Positions 1 to 8,688 are shown, numbered from the stretch's first letter. The stretch: 49,405 nt of DNA from an uncultured Oscillospiraceae bacterium (GCA_900756495.1 CAAEKI010000002.1:1-49405), one strand, 5' to 3'. The notes: a model not told the origin generated them from the sequence alone. Translations and numbers: made by a program.

Positions 1-1
1 G

Positions 2-172
2 GCCCCCTATCTCAGTAAAATGGGAGAGAATCTTTCTGCCCGTATGGGCCTTGCAGCCGGCAAGGTCAACGTCAAGGCTACCACTGAGGAGAACTTAGGC
101 TTTACCGGCAGGGGGGAGGGAATTGCGGTCCATGCTGTCTGCCTGCTGGAAGAGAATGGCGGCAGCCGATGA
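2..172 (+). CDS. ispF: 2-C-methyl-D-erythritol 2,4-cyclodiphosphate synthase, C-terminal part
   Basis: This is the last 56 codons of a gene cut by the window edge. The reading frame contains KVNVKATTEE and LGFTGRGEGIA, the conserved C-terminal signature of IspF, and ends in TGA shortly after HAVCLLEE. IspF is a trimeric zinc enzyme that cyclises CDP-methylerythritol 2-phosphate to MEcPP in the non-mevalonate isoprenoid pathway. A rho-independent terminator follows about 40 bases downstream, so this is the last gene of its transcript. The catalytic metal ligands lie upstream of the window and cannot be checked. The family assignment rests on the C-terminal signature alone, but that signature is distinctive. 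Confidence 0.9.
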   Translation, partial: APYLSKMGENLSARMGLAAGKVNVKATTEENLGFTGRGEGIAVHAVCLLEENGGSR

Positions 173-214
173 CAGGCGGCCTCGTCCTATGGATCCGGGT
201 AAATTCTTAATCTC

Positions 215-260
215 AAAACGCTTCTCTTGTGCATACACTGCATTGAGAGGAGCGTTTTTC
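215..260 (+). terminator. Rho-independent terminator after ispF
   Basis: AAAACGCTTCTCT and AGAGGAGCGTTTT form a 13-bp stem with one G-T pair around an 18-base loop, followed by a run of T. Confidence 0.8.
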
Positions 261-348
261 ATTTGCGTGGCCGGGGAAGAATCTCGTTCCTGCCCATCCC
301 TCTCGAAAAACGACCATTTGTCTCAGGCAAGAAAGGAATGGTCAGCTT

Positions 349-603
349 ATGGTCTACTATCTCATCGTGTGCCGCTCACTGACTTACGCACAGCGGACGA
401 CCGCCGCTCTGGAGCGCGCAGGGATTACGGCCCACATTCTCCGTTCGCCCAAAGTGATTGACCGGGAGGGATGCAGCCACTCGGTGAAGGTTTCAGAGCG
501 CAATCTGGCCGATGCACTGACGGTGCTGGCCCGGGTAGGGCTCAGTCCCAAACGGATCTATATCATGTCCAGCGACGGGAGCTACAAGGAGGTGCTGTTG
601 TGA
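349..603 (+). CDS. DUF3343 family protein (putative Se/S carrier-like)
   Basis: An 84-residue protein starting MVYYLIVCRSLTYAQR, with the compact layout of the DUF3343 family, described as putative Se/S carrier-like proteins. The body matches the family: a Cys near residue 8, then AALERAGITAHI, then a region with GCSHSVKV. Its stop codon overlaps the GTG start of the next gene, a cysteine desulfurase-like enzyme, and that gene's ribosome site lies inside this reading frame. The two are therefore translationally coupled and probably act together in sulfur or selenium transfer. That role is inferred from the family description and neighbour; no substrate is shown by the sequence. The Cys in VCRS and the Cys in GCSH are candidate carrier residues. 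Confidence 0.82.
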   Translation: MVYYLIVCRSLTYAQRTTAALERAGITAHILRSPKVIDREGCSHSVKVSERNLADALTVLARVGLSPKRIYIMSSDGSYKEVLL

Positions 604-1739
604 TTTATCTGGACAGCGCCGCTACTACTCTGCAGAAGCCGCCCGCAGTACATCGGGCGGTTTCTTACGCCATGAACCATATGGCCAGCCCAGGACGTGG
701 GGGACACCGACCCGCTATGCTGGCTGCGGATATGGCCTTTGCCTGCCGCCAGGAAGCTGCGGCCCTGTTCCATGTGCCCGATCCGGAACAGGTGATCTTT
801 ACCTTCAACGCTACTCATGGGCTAAACATTGCGATTAAGACGCTGGTAAAGCCGGGTGACACCGTGTTGATTTCCGGTTACGAGCACAATGCAGCCACAC
901 GGCCCCTCCATGCGCTGGGGGCAAAGGTCAAAGTGGCCGACGGTCCTCTGTTTATGCCCGATGAACTTTTGCGGCGATTCGAGGCACAGCTTACTTCAGA
1001 GGTGAGCTGCGCAGTCTTTACGCATGTTTCAAATGTCTTTGGATATGTGCTTCCCGTGGCAGGCATGTCGGCCATATGTCGAGAACGGGGAATCCCCTTT
1101 ATTCTGGACGCGTCTCAGTCGGCGGGGTGTCTGAACGTTCATCTGGACGATCTGGGCGCGGCTTTTATCGCCATGCCAGGCCACAAAGGGCTCTATGGAC
1201 CCCAGGGAACCGGACTGCTGCTGTGCGGCAGAGAGGAGGCTCTGCCGCTGCTGGAGGGAGGAACGGGGAGCGTTTCGGCGCTTCAGGAAATGCCGGCCTT
1301 TCTGCCAGACAGGCTGGAGGCAGGTACCCACAATATCTGTGGTATCGCGGGCCTCCTGGAGGGTATCCGTTTTGTCCGACGGCTCGGGACAGCGGATATT
1401 TTAACGCGGGAGCGCAATCTCACCGCCCGTGCGGCAGGGGAATTGGCCGTTATGCCTGGGGTATGGGCATACGCAGATCACGATGGCCACAACCAAGCTG
1501 GGGTGCTGTCCTTTCATATTCAGGGCCTGGACTGCGAGGAGGCTGCAGAGCGCTTGGCAAAACAGGGAATTGCCGTGCGCTCTGGCCTTCATTGCTCCCC
1601 ACTGGCTCACCGCACAGCTGGGACATTCGATACCGGCACCGTCCGTGCCAGCTTTTCCGTCTTTAACACCCGCTGGGAAGTGGAGCGCTTTCTCAGGGCA
1701 GTGGCCCGGCTGGCGGAGCGGAAAAACGCATCTTCCTGA
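600..1739 (+). CDS. Cysteine desulfurase-family (class V aminotransferase) PLP enzyme
   Basis: A 379-residue fold-type I PLP enzyme of the NifS/SufS/Csd superfamily. Visible landmarks are the N-terminal IYLDSAATT, the cofactor region FTFNATHGLN, DASQSAG, the Schiff-base lysine in AMPGHKGLYGPQGTG, and a late RSGLHCSPLAH loop carrying the candidate catalytic Cys. The usual reaction is removal of sulfur (or selenium) from Cys (or Sec) as an enzyme-bound persulfide. The GTG start overlaps the TGA of the DUF3343 gene and has AAGGAGG seven bases upstream; longer in-frame readings run back through the neighbour and are not credible. The coupling to a DUF3343 carrier suggests a dedicated sulfur/selenium delivery pair rather than the general Fe-S desulfurase, though that is inference. 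A strong terminator follows. Confidence 0.88.
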   Translation: MIYLDSAATTLQKPPAVHRAVSYAMNHMASPGRGGHRPAMLAADMAFACRQEAAALFHVPDPEQVIFTFNATHGLNIAIKTLVKPGDTVLISGYEHNAATRPLHALGAKVKVADGPLFMPDELLRRFEAQLTSEVSCAVFTHVSNVFGYVLPVAGMSAICRERGIPFILDASQSAGCLNVHLDDLGAAFIAMPGHKGLYGPQGTGLLLCGREEALPLLEGGTGSVSALQEMPAFLPDRLEAGTHNICGIAGLLEGIRFVRRLGTADILTRERNLTARAAGELAVMPGVWAYADHDGHNQAGVLSFHIQGLDCEEAAERLAKQGIAVRSGLHCSPLAHRTAGTFDTGTVRASFSVFNTRWEVERFLRAVARLAERKNASS

Positions 1740-1795
1740 ACTGCCCGTGCATATACAAGAGCACATAGCCAAGCAAGTAAGAGACAGAAAAAGCA

Positions 1796-1828
1796 GGTGT
1801 CCCGCTTCCTGCAAAGCGGGACACCCAT
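1796..1828 (+). terminator. Terminator hairpin after the desulfurase gene
   Basis: GGTGTCCCGCTT pairs with AAGCGGGACACC (12 bp) around a short loop. A T/A-rich tail follows rather than a pure T run. Confidence 0.75.
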
Positions 1829-1961
1829 TTATTATATTTAGAAATTTATGATCCAGGCTCAAATGCCGCAGCAGAGCTGCAGGCATCCGATGCCTGGAAA
1901 TTTTCTTGTCTGTTCACGGAAAATTAATCTTCCGTTCAGAGGAAATTCAGCTTCCCCTCCC

Positions 1962-1990
1962 TTGCGAAACGCGCTGGTTTACAGTATAAT
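1962..1990 (+). promoter_or_regulatory. Sigma-A-type promoter for the cdaA operon
   Basis: TTGCGA, a 17-base spacer and a perfect TATAAT, 46 bases before the cdaA start. No other promoter of this quality is seen between the upstream terminator and cdaA. Confidence 0.75.
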
Positions 1991-2035
1991 ATTTAAGATT
2001 AGCAGAGGAAGTGCTTGGCGACAGGGGATAGGAGC

Positions 2036-2926
2036 ATGGATAGAGTTTTGCAGGCAATGGAAGATGTCTGGATTCGGCTGAATCCAATTGGAATTACAGA
2101 CATCATTGATATTCTGATCATAGCTTTTATTATCTATAAAGTCATTATGCTCATCCGCCGTACCAGCTCCGGTTCGGTGGCCAAGGGGATTCTGGTTGTG
2201 GTGGTGGCTCTGCTGGTATCCCAGTTGGCTCGCCTGAACACGGTCAGCTATTTGCTGGGTAAGTTGGTAGAGTATGGCGTGGTTGCTCTTGTGGTGCTTT
2301 TTCAACCCGAAATTCGCCGCTTTTTAGAGACGGTAGGCCGCAGCAGCCTGGGCAATATGTTTAAGCCCAGAGAAGAGACGGGGGAGACCGAGCAGGCCAT
2401 TCTTCAGACGGTAGAGGCATATACCTCGCTGTCCAAGTCCAAGACAGGCGCATTGATGGTTTTTGAGCGGAAGAATATGTTGGATGAGCAGATCAAGACG
2501 GGTACTGCCTTGGACTGCGCAGTGAACAGCGAACTGTTGAAAAATATTTTTTGGAATAAGGCTCCGCTCCACGACGGCGCTGTTATCGTCCGAAACGGCC
2601 GAATTGTGGGGGCTGGCTGTATGCTTCCAATGTCCGGAAATGTGAACCTCTCCCGTGACTTGGGAATGCGTCACCGGGCAGGTATTGGGGTCAGCGAGCA
2701 GACTGACGCGGTGGTGGCCATTGTCTCTGAGGAGACGGGCTCTATTTCAGTAGCCGTGGGAGGAATGCTCAAGCGGCACTTGGCTCCCGATACACTGGAG
2801 CGCCTCCTCCGCAATGAACTGATGCCGCGGCAGGATGAGGGAGAAGTAAACAGATCCTGGCTGAGTGGTCTATTTAAATTCGGGAAGGGGGAGCAGACCG
2901 GCAATGGGGAAGAAAATCAGAGATAG
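2036..2926 (+). CDS. cdaA: Diadenylate cyclase CdaA
   Basis: A 296-residue membrane enzyme that joins two ATP into c-di-AMP, the essential second messenger controlling potassium and osmolyte balance and wall integrity in Firmicutes. Three N-terminal membrane helices (about residues 15-80) are followed by the DAC domain, with the nucleotide-binding LHDGAVIV (about residue 177) and the RHRAG motif (about residue 210), the two catalytic signatures of the family. The chosen ATG follows GGATAGGAGC; a TTG seven codons earlier has no comparable ribosome site. It overlaps the cdaR gene by 23 bases, the standard Firmicute pairing. In many Firmicutes glmM follows cdaR, but here glmM lies about 42 kb away in this window. 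Confidence 0.97.
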   Translation: MDRVLQAMEDVWIRLNPIGITDIIDILIIAFIIYKVIMLIRRTSSGSVAKGILVVVVALLVSQLARLNTVSYLLGKLVEYGVVALVVLFQPEIRRFLETVGRSSLGNMFKPREETGETEQAILQTVEAYTSLSKSKTGALMVFERKNMLDEQIKTGTALDCAVNSELLKNIFWNKAPLHDGAVIVRNGRIVGAGCMLPMSGNVNLSRDLGMRHRAGIGVSEQTDAVVAIVSEETGSISVAVGGMLKRHLAPDTLERLLRNELMPRQDEGEVNRSWLSGLFKFGKGEQTGNGEENQR

Positions 2927-4145
2927 CAAGTGGCTCTATATGGTCCTCTCCCTGCTGCTGGCGGTCATTCTATGGATGTACGTCATGACTGACCTGAACC
3001 CCGAAGACACCAAGACACTGTATAATGTGCCGGTCGTCTTTACCGGCCTGGATACTCTGGAGGAGCGGGGCCTGACGATATCCGAGGGGGCAAATCAGAC
3101 GGTTACCCTCTCTCTCCAGGCTACCCGAAGTGTCCTCCAGCAGCTCAACAACGAAAATGTCTCTGTCGCCATTAACGTGTCCAACAAGGATACGGGTGTG
3201 CAGACAGAAGTCAATTATACGCCTACCTATCCTCGTTCGGTGTCCAATGATCCGATTACCATCCGCTCACGCAGCCCCAGTGTCATTCAGTATACCATCT
3301 CAAAATGGGTAACCAGGGAAATTGAGGTGCGGGGCAGCTTTACCGGCAGCGTGGCAGAAGGATTCCAGAAGGGCGAACTGTCTATCAGTCCATCGACCAT
3401 TACAGTCAGCGGTCAGGAGGATGTGGTCAACCAGATTGACTATGCCCAGGTTGTGCTGTCTCAGACAGAGCTTTCCGAGACCTATACTGGTGAACTTCCC
3501 TTTGCCCTGGTGGGCTTCAATGAGGAGGCCGTCTCTGCGGAGGGCCTGGAACTGAGCAGTCAGACGGTCATGGTTACGCTGCCTGTGGTACAGCTCAAGG
3601 AAGTGAAGCTGACGGTGGAAGTCGTCCCGGGCGGCGGGGCTACGCAGGATGACGCCGAAATTACCATCAGCCCAGAGAGCATCATGGCCTCTGGCGGTGA
3701 GGACGATTTGGAAAGCCTGACCGAAATCTCTCTGGGGCAGATTGAGCTTCAGAAAATCTTTGGTACGGATCAGATTACCTTCAAGATTCCCCTGGATGAG
3801 TCTCTGACCAACGTCAGCGGTGTAAGTGAAGCCACGGTTACCGTCAGCATCAGCGGTTTGGCTACCCGGACCATTGAGGTGGATAATATCCAGGTTATCG
3901 AGCCTGATGGCTATCATGCAGAATTGGTGACCACATCCCGGTTGGTCATGATCCGAGGCAGTCAGGATGCGGTGGATCAGGTAATCCCGTCTCAGATCAG
4001 GATTGTGGCGGATCTGTCCGAGATGGGAGAGGAGAGTATAGCGACCGGCACACAGACCGTTCCTGTCAAGGTATATCTGGATGGCACGGGTGATGTGGGC
4101 GTTGTCGGGACGGACTATAATGTTACCGTCACCATCACCAGATAA
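2904..4145 (+). CDS. cdaR: YbbR-domain protein, CdaA regulator
   Basis: A 413-residue protein with one N-terminal membrane anchor (about residues 9-27, LYMVLSLLLAVILWMYV) followed by several extracytoplasmic YbbR repeats. These repeats are visible as recurring beta-rich units of the type 'VxVxGxxxxVxxI...V'. CdaR proteins bind CdaA in the membrane and tune c-di-AMP production. The start overlaps the end of cdaA, so the pair is translationally coupled. The ATG giving MGKKIRDSKW is chosen because it directly precedes the membrane anchor. A frame opening further upstream would only add residues encoded within cdaA. Length and domain order are typical for Clostridia. Confidence 0.93.
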   Translation: MGKKIRDSKWLYMVLSLLLAVILWMYVMTDLNPEDTKTLYNVPVVFTGLDTLEERGLTISEGANQTVTLSLQATRSVLQQLNNENVSVAINVSNKDTGVQTEVNYTPTYPRSVSNDPITIRSRSPSVIQYTISKWVTREIEVRGSFTGSVAEGFQKGELSISPSTITVSGQEDVVNQIDYAQVVLSQTELSETYTGELPFALVGFNEEAVSAEGLELSSQTVMVTLPVVQLKEVKLTVEVVPGGGATQDDAEITISPESIMASGGEDDLESLTEISLGQIELQKIFGTDQITFKIPLDESLTNVSGVSEATVTVSISGLATRTIEVDNIQVIEPDGYHAELVTTSRLVMIRGSQDAVDQVIPSQIRIVADLSEMGEESIATGTQTVPVKVYLDGTGDVGVVGTDYNVTVTITR

Positions 4146-4158
4146 CAAGGAGTTCCTT

Positions 4159-4590
4159 ATGATACAGACGGCAAAAGTGATACGGATTCTGGAAGACGGC
4201 CGGGCTGAGGTTTCGGTTCAGCGCCAGTCGGCCTGCGGACACGACTGTTCCAAATGTGGGGGCGGCTGCGCTGAGCTGGCAGTGCTTCCCACTGTGGTGG
4301 TCAAGGCTGAAAATCCGGTTCGGGCCATGGCTGGAGATACAGTTACGGTGGAATCTTCGTCCCACCAGGTGCTGAAGGCGGCAGCTTTCGTTTATCTGGT
4401 TCCGTTCCTCCTCTTTTTTATCGGATACTTTTCTGGCAGCGCCGGCGGACTGGGGGATGGAATTGCTGTTATATTCGGTATCGTTGGCTTTCTGTTGGGG
4501 CTCTTGTGTGCGGTTGCTCTGGACCGGCATAACCGGAAGAGCAGGGGGATTACGTTCCGCATTACTGCCATTCAGGGAGCCGGGGTGTAG
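4159..4590 (+). CDS. SoxR-reducing system RseC/MucC family membrane protein
   Basis: A 143-residue protein of the RseC family. An N-terminal soluble part carries a cysteine cluster (CGHDCSKCGGGC, about residues 21-32), and two membrane helices follow (about residues 75-95 and 100-122). In proteobacteria RseC works with the Rnf/Rsx electron-transfer complex to keep SoxR reduced. In Clostridia such proteins occur without SoxR, so the family name should not be read as the role here. The cysteine cluster suggests metal or redox chemistry at the inner face of the membrane. The ATG has AAGGAG six bases upstream. The gene abuts the next one with no spacer, so co-translation is likely. Confidence 0.85.
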   Translation: MIQTAKVIRILEDGRAEVSVQRQSACGHDCSKCGGGCAELAVLPTVVVKAENPVRAMAGDTVTVESSSHQVLKAAAFVYLVPFLLFFIGYFSGSAGGLGDGIAVIFGIVGFLLGLLCAVALDRHNRKSRGITFRITAIQGAGV

Positions 4591-5457
4591 ATGTTCGGCT
4601 ATGTGCGTCCCCGCCGCGACGAACTGAAAGTGTGGGAACTGGAGGCCTATCAGGGCGCTTACTGCGCGCTGTGTCATGAGATGGGCAAGCGGCATGGCTT
4701 TCCGGCCCGTTTTCTCTTAAACTATGATTTTGTTTTCCTCGCCCTCCTGCTGACGCCGGAGACAGACAGGCCGGTTCTGGAAAAGCGGCGCTGTCCCGCA
4801 CGGCTCTGGTGTAGAAAGAAATCGTGTTGCGCGTCCTCTCCAGGCTTGGCTGCAGCGGCCGATAAGAGTACGATTCTGAGCTGGTGGAAGCTGCAGGATA
4901 CGGTGGCCGACGCCTCCTTTTGGGAGCGGCAGGGGGCCAGAATTCTGTCCCTGGTTCTCAGAGCGTCCTATCGGAGAGCCGCCGCTTTCCAGCCGGCGTT
5001 TGACCAGGCCGTGAAGCAGTGCCTGGGTGAATTGCGGGAGTTGGAGCGGGAAGGGTGTCCTTCTCTGGACCGTCCGGCAGATACCTTCGCACGGCTGCTC
5101 CGGGCCGCAGCCCCGCCGTCTGGAGATAGCGGACGCGACCGGGCTTTGGGGGAACTCCTCTACCACGTAGGCCGCTGGATTTATCTGCTGGATGCCTGGG
5201 ATGATCTGGAGGAGGACCTGCGGGACGGCGGATATAACCCTGTTGCTACCCGTTATCCAGAGCACCCGGAATCCCATGGAGAGGATTTGCGGCTGACACT
5301 GCGCCATTCCCGCAATCTGGCAGCTTCAGCCTGTGCGCTCTTGGAGCACGGAGCTTGGCGCGGCGTAGTGGAGAATATCATCTATCTTGGCCTCCCTTCC
5401 GTTGAAGAACTTGTATTTTCAGGCAGATGGAAAACTGCTGCAGGCAAGATAAAGTAA
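4591..5457 (+). CDS. DUF5685 family protein
   Basis: A 288-residue protein starting MFGYVRPRRDELKVWELEAY, the typical opening of DUF5685 proteins of Clostridia. A CALC pair appears at about residue 28, with further cysteines at about residues 65-80 (CPARLWCRKKSCC), and the C-terminal half contains YLLDAWDDLEEDLRDGGYNP. That acidic, helix-forming motif resembles the aspartate-rich segments of all-alpha isoprenoid-synthase folds, but I would not claim enzyme activity from it. The start follows the preceding stop directly, and a J-domain gene lies 20 bases downstream. The function is unknown. The conserved cysteines and the link to a DnaJ-like partner suggest a protein needing chaperone or metal assembly, which is inference. 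Confidence 0.82.
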   Translation: MFGYVRPRRDELKVWELEAYQGAYCALCHEMGKRHGFPARFLLNYDFVFLALLLTPETDRPVLEKRRCPARLWCRKKSCCASSPGLAAAADKSTILSWWKLQDTVADASFWERQGARILSLVLRASYRRAAAFQPAFDQAVKQCLGELRELEREGCPSLDRPADTFARLLRAAAPPSGDSGRDRALGELLYHVGRWIYLLDAWDDLEEDLRDGGYNPVATRYPEHPESHGEDLRLTLRHSRNLAASACALLEHGAWRGVVENIIYLGLPSVEELVFSGRWKTAAGKIK

Positions 5458-5477
5458 GAAATTAGGAGAACAAGCGC

Positions 5478-6077
5478 ATGAGCGATCCATACAGCGTCCT
5501 CGGCGTTAAGCCGGAGGCCAGCGATGAGGAAATTAAAAGAGCTTACCGGGAGCTGGCACGGAAGTATCACCCCGACAACTATCAGAACAATCCTCTGGCC
5601 GATTTGGCCGAGGAGAAGATGAAGGAAATCAATGAGGCCTACGATGCTATTACCAAGCAGCGCGCCGGCGGCGGGAGCTCCTCTTCCTATGGCGGGTACC
5701 GTACCCAAAGTCAGGGAGCTTATCAGTCTCAGTCTTCTTCGTATGGGAGTCCGCTCTACAGCCAGGTGCGGCAGGCTATCAATCTGGGCGACCTGGGCCG
5801 GGCTGAACAGTTGCTGCGCACAGCTCCCACGCAGGATGCAGAGTGGCACTTTCTGACCGGGTCTATCGCCTACCGCAAGGGATGGCTGGATGAGGCGCAT
5901 CAGCACTATCAGATGGCCTGCAATATGGCCCCTGGGAATCCGGAGTATCGTCAGGCCCTGGCTATGATGCAGGCGGGAGGACAGGCCTATCGGCCGTATG
6001 AATACGGCGGATTTGGAGCGCTGGACTGCTGCTCCGCCTGTCTATGCGCCAATTGTCTGTGCGGAGGGTGCAACTGA
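5478..6077 (+). CDS. J-domain (DnaJ-like) co-chaperone with Cys-rich tail
   Basis: A 199-residue protein. Residues 3-60 are a complete J domain ([32 protein letters not shown]) with the HPD tripeptide needed to stimulate DnaK. A Gly/Ser/Tyr/Gln-rich linker follows (about residues 64-95), then a helical segment that looks TPR-like (about residues 96-160). The protein ends in an unusual cysteine-rich tail with nine Cys ([17 protein letters not shown]). It lacks the zinc-finger and client-binding domains of DnaJ proper, so it is a specialised co-chaperone. The clients may be its neighbours (DUF5685, RseC-like), which are also Cys-rich, but that is inference. AGGAG precedes the ATG. Confidence 0.88.
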   Translation: MSDPYSVLGVKPEASDEEIKRAYRELARKYHPDNYQNNPLADLAEEKMKEINEAYDAITKQRAGGGSSSSYGGYRTQSQGAYQSQSSSYGSPLYSQVRQAINLGDLGRAEQLLRTAPTQDAEWHFLTGSIAYRKGWLDEAHQHYQMACNMAPGNPEYRQALAMMQAGGQAYRPYEYGGFGALDCCSACLCANCLCGGCN

Positions 6078-6078
6078 T

Positions 6079-6612
6079 ATGAGCGGAATCCGTAACACTC
6101 GGGTACGGGGCGTAGCGGTGACGGCTCTATTGGCAGCGCTGTCTCTGGTAGTCCTCTACCTGTCAGCTTTCTCTCCGGCTGCGCGCATGGGGGTGGTGGC
6201 CGCCGCAGGGCTGGTTCCTGCAGGAGCAGTGATTTCAGTTGGGCTGGGGGCGGGCTTCTGCTGCTATGGTGTGACCGGCCTGCTGGGCATTCTGCTTGTG
6301 CCCAGTAAAGGCAATGTATTGCTTTATCTGCTCTTCTTTGGGCTTTATCCGATGATTAAGTGCCTGTGTGAGAGACTGAGAAAAATTCCCCTGGAATGGA
6401 TGTGTAAGCTGGTCTTCTTTAATCTGATTCTGGCTCTCTGCTGGTTTGGTCTGCGGTCGATTTTCCTGCCCTTTCTTCCGGCGGCTCTGAATCAGACTTG
6501 GATGGTTTGGCTGGCGGGCAATGTTGCGTTTCTGATCTATGATATCGGCTTTACGAAGTTGATTGTGCTTTATATCAAACGGATTGACAAAGTGTTGCAC
6601 CAAGGCACCTAA
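6079..6612 (+). CDS. Multi-pass membrane protein of unknown function
   Basis: A 177-residue hydrophobic protein with about five membrane segments, roughly residues 11-32, 37-58, 60-80 (AGFCCYGVTGLLGILL), 85-100 and 120-165. It has short polar loops and a basic C terminus (YIKRIDKVLHQ). The start codon comes one base after the stop of the J-domain gene, with GGAGGG upstream. I do not recognise a named family with certainty. The small size and helix packing resemble the integral-membrane half of small transporters such as ECF S components, but no signature supports this. The promoter of yicC lies over its final codons. Confidence 0.65.
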   Translation: MSGIRNTRVRGVAVTALLAALSLVVLYLSAFSPAARMGVVAAAGLVPAGAVISVGLGAGFCCYGVTGLLGILLVPSKGNVLLYLLFFGLYPMIKCLCERLRKIPLEWMCKLVFFNLILALCWFGLRSIFLPFLPAALNQTWMVWLAGNVAFLIYDIGFTKLIVLYIKRIDKVLHQGT

Positions 6613-6623
6613 TCTGGTATAAT
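6595..6623 (+). promoter_or_regulatory. Sigma-A-type promoter for the yicC-remA-gmk-rpoZ operon
   Basis: TTGCAC, 17 bases, TATAAT. The -35 box lies inside the end of the preceding membrane-protein gene. This gives the yicC operon its own promoter. Confidence 0.7.
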
Positions 6624-6657
6624 ACTTAGTTAAGCCATAAAAAAGGAGGCGCAGCCC

Positions 6658-7536
6658 TTGATCAAGAGCATGACTGGCTATGGCAGGGGAGAACAGGTTC
6701 TCAGTGGAAGGTCCATCACGGTGGAGATCCGTTCGGTTAATAACCGCTATTTGGACTGTACGGTAAAGCTGCCCCGGATTTATGTTTTTGCGGAGGATGC
6801 AATTAAGGCAGGGGTACAGGCTCATATTTCCAGGGGGAAAGTGGATGTATTTTTTACCATTGGACCTTCGGAAAAAGGAGACGTGTCCGTATCCGTCAAT
6901 CGCCCGGCGGCCGATGGATACTACGCAGCGCTCTGTGAGCTGAGGGATGCTTACGGCCTGAAGGATGATATATCAGTATCCCTGCTCTCGCGGTTTCAGG
7001 ACGTCTTTCTGGTAGAGAAGTCCCAGGAGGATCTGGAGGCTGTGGCTGCCGATCTGTGCACCGTCTTGGAGCTGGCTCTGGCGGATTATGATACGATGAG
7101 GAGCCGTGAGGGGGACAAGCTGCGCCAGGATATTCTGGGCCGTGCCGACACCATTGAGGTCCTGACGGCTAAGGTTGAGGAGCGTGCGCCTGGGATTGTG
7201 GCCGACTACCGCGCCCGGCTGGAGGCCAGAATGGCAGAGGTACTTCAGAAGACACAGATTGAAGAGAGCCGTATTCTTGCCGAGGCAGCCATATTTGCCG
7301 ACAAGGTAGCGGTGGATGAGGAGACAGTACGCCTGCGCAGCCATCTGTCCCAGCTCAGGTCCCTGCTCTCTGGCGACGGTCCGGTTGGGCGAAAGCTGGA
7401 TTTTCTGATCCAGGAGTTTAACCGGGAGGCCAATACGATAGGTTCCAAGTGCAGTGATGTGGAGACCGCCCGTTATGTGGTGGATATTAAGGCCGAGATC
7501 GAGAAGATTCGGGAACAGATCCAGAACATCGAGTAA
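6658..7536 (+). CDS. yicC: YicC/YloC family endoribonuclease
   Basis: A 292-residue protein of normal family length. It opens with the hallmark [11 protein letters not shown] and contains the conserved [18 protein letters not shown] and the C-terminal [22 protein letters not shown], which defines the YicC C-terminal domain. Family members are recently recognised endoribonucleases acting on RNA. The TTG start is supported by AAGGAGG eight bases upstream and by the conserved N terminus beginning exactly there. It heads the yicC-remA-gmk-rpoZ order that is conserved in Firmicutes (yloC-remA-gmk-rpoZ in Bacillus). Confidence 0.93.
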   Translation: MIKSMTGYGRGEQVLSGRSITVEIRSVNNRYLDCTVKLPRIYVFAEDAIKAGVQAHISRGKVDVFFTIGPSEKGDVSVSVNRPAADGYYAALCELRDAYGLKDDISVSLLSRFQDVFLVEKSQEDLEAVAADLCTVLELALADYDTMRSREGDKLRQDILGRADTIEVLTAKVEERAPGIVADYRARLEARMAEVLQKTQIEESRILAEAAIFADKVAVDEETVRLRSHLSQLRSLLSGDGPVGRKLDFLIQEFNREANTIGSKCSDVETARYVVDIKAEIEKIREQIQNIE

Positions 7537-7553
7537 GGGCGGGGGCGTTTTCT

Positions 7554-7820
7554 GTGAAACTGATAAATATCGGCTTCGGCAATATGGTCTCGGCTGGACG
7601 GCTGATCTCCATTGTCAGTCCAGACTCAGCTCCCATCAAGCGTATGGTTCAGGAGGCGCGGGATCGGGGCGTCTTGATCGACGCCACTTATGGGCGGCGG
7701 ACCAGGGCGGTGCTTGTGATGGACAGCGACCACATCGTGCTTTCAGCTCTTCAGCCTGAGACTGTGGCGGGCCGCCTTGGCGGCAGGGATCCAGTACCGG
7801 GGGAGGAGGACGTGGAATGA
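7554..7820 (+). CDS. remA: Extracellular matrix regulatory protein RemA (DUF370)
   Basis: An 88-residue small DNA-binding protein of the RemA family. The body [20 protein letters not shown], the [20 protein letters not shown] segment and [15 protein letters not shown] match the whole family, including the Arg-rich DNA-contact region. In Bacillus RemA activates biofilm-matrix and osmoprotection operons; the targets in this organism are not visible. The GTG start is chosen because the conserved N terminus begins there. The gene overlaps gmk by four bases (ATGA), and the position between yicC and gmk is the conserved one. Confidence 0.94.
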   Translation: MKLINIGFGNMVSAGRLISIVSPDSAPIKRMVQEARDRGVLIDATYGRRTRAVLVMDSDHIVLSALQPETVAGRLGGRDPVPGEEDVE

Positions 7821-8425
7821 GGAAGAAGAAAGCCAGGGGACAGCTGATAGTCCTGTCCGGTCCCTCCGGGGTAGGAAAGAGCACAGTCATTTCAGAGTTG
7901 CTGAGCGAACGGCCCGACATCCATTTTTCTGTCTCCTTTACAACGCGGGCTCCGAGGGTAGGAGAGGCTCACGGTGTCAACTACAACTTCGTCGAACGTG
8001 AAGAATTTGAGGCCATGATTGCCAACGACGAACTTTTAGAGTACGCCGAATATGTCCATAATTATTACGGGACCTCCATGAAAGTGATTGAGGAGCATCT
8101 GAATGCCGGTATTGATGTACTATTGGATATTGAGGTGCAGGGGGCGGCCAAGGTAAGGGCCAGATGTCCCGATGCGGTACTGATTTTTATTATTCCACCC
8201 TCATTTGAGGAACTCTCCCGGCGCCTGCACGGCCGCAATACTGACGGTGAGGAGGCGATTGCCGGCCGCCTTTGGAAGGCCAGAGAGGAGTATCAGGAGA
8301 TACCCAATTACGACTATTTGGTGGTAAACGACAAGGTATCGGAAGCCGCAGCAGAGATCATTGCAATCCTGACGGCAGAAGGCTGCCGGACCAAAAACCG
8401 GATTCATCTTGTGGATGGCGTGTAG
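7817..8425 (+). CDS. gmk: Guanylate kinase
   Basis: A 202-residue cytoplasmic enzyme that phosphorylates GMP to GDP, feeding GTP, dGTP and (p)ppGpp pools. The P-loop [10 protein letters not shown] lies at about residues 14-23. It is followed by the GMP-binding [20 protein letters not shown] (about residues 40-60) and by LLDIEVQGA, all canonical. The ATG overlaps the remA stop, so translation is coupled. Length and motifs are complete. Confidence 0.97.
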   Translation: MRKKKARGQLIVLSGPSGVGKSTVISELLSERPDIHFSVSFTTRAPRVGEAHGVNYNFVEREEFEAMIANDELLEYAEYVHNYYGTSMKVIEEHLNAGIDVLLDIEVQGAAKVRARCPDAVLIFIIPPSFEELSRRLHGRNTDGEEAIAGRLWKAREEYQEIPNYDYLVVNDKVSEAAAEIIAILTAEGCRTKNRIHLVDGV

Positions 8426-8490
8426 GATGCGCAGCTGCGGTCCGCCGTCTTTTCAGGAAAGAAATTGCATGGAAGGGAGTCTGATGACTT

Positions 8491-8688
8491 ATGATGCTTT
8501 ATCCCCCCATGAGCGATTTGCTCAAAGAGATCCCCAGCCGGTATATGCTGGTAAATGTGGTTGCCCAGCGGGCACGCCAGATTGCCAGTGAGGCTGAAGA
8601 CGCCGGTATTCCCTTGGATGATAAACCGGTTTCTATTGCCATCCGTGAGGTGGCCGAGGGTAAGGTAACCCCTCAGGCATCTGAATGA
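8491..8688 (+). CDS. rpoZ: RNA polymerase omega subunit
   Basis: A 65-residue protein beginning MMLYPPMSDLLKEIPSRY, with VNVVAQRARQI and KPVSIAIREVAEGKV, which are the conserved omega core contacting the beta-prime subunit. Omega helps fold and assemble RNA polymerase. The position between gmk and priA matches the Firmicute order gmk-rpoZ-(coaBC)-priA. Two adjacent ATG codons are possible starts; the first is given, and GGAAGGGAG lies upstream. Confidence 0.92.
   Translation: MMLYPPMSDLLKEIPSRYMLVNVVAQRARQIASEAEDAGIPLDDKPVSIAIREVAEGKVTPQASE

Noticed and set aside
6584..6589. Perfect TTGACA upstream of yicC
   Set aside because: It is 28 bases from the TATAAT; TTGCAC at 17 bases is the better partner.
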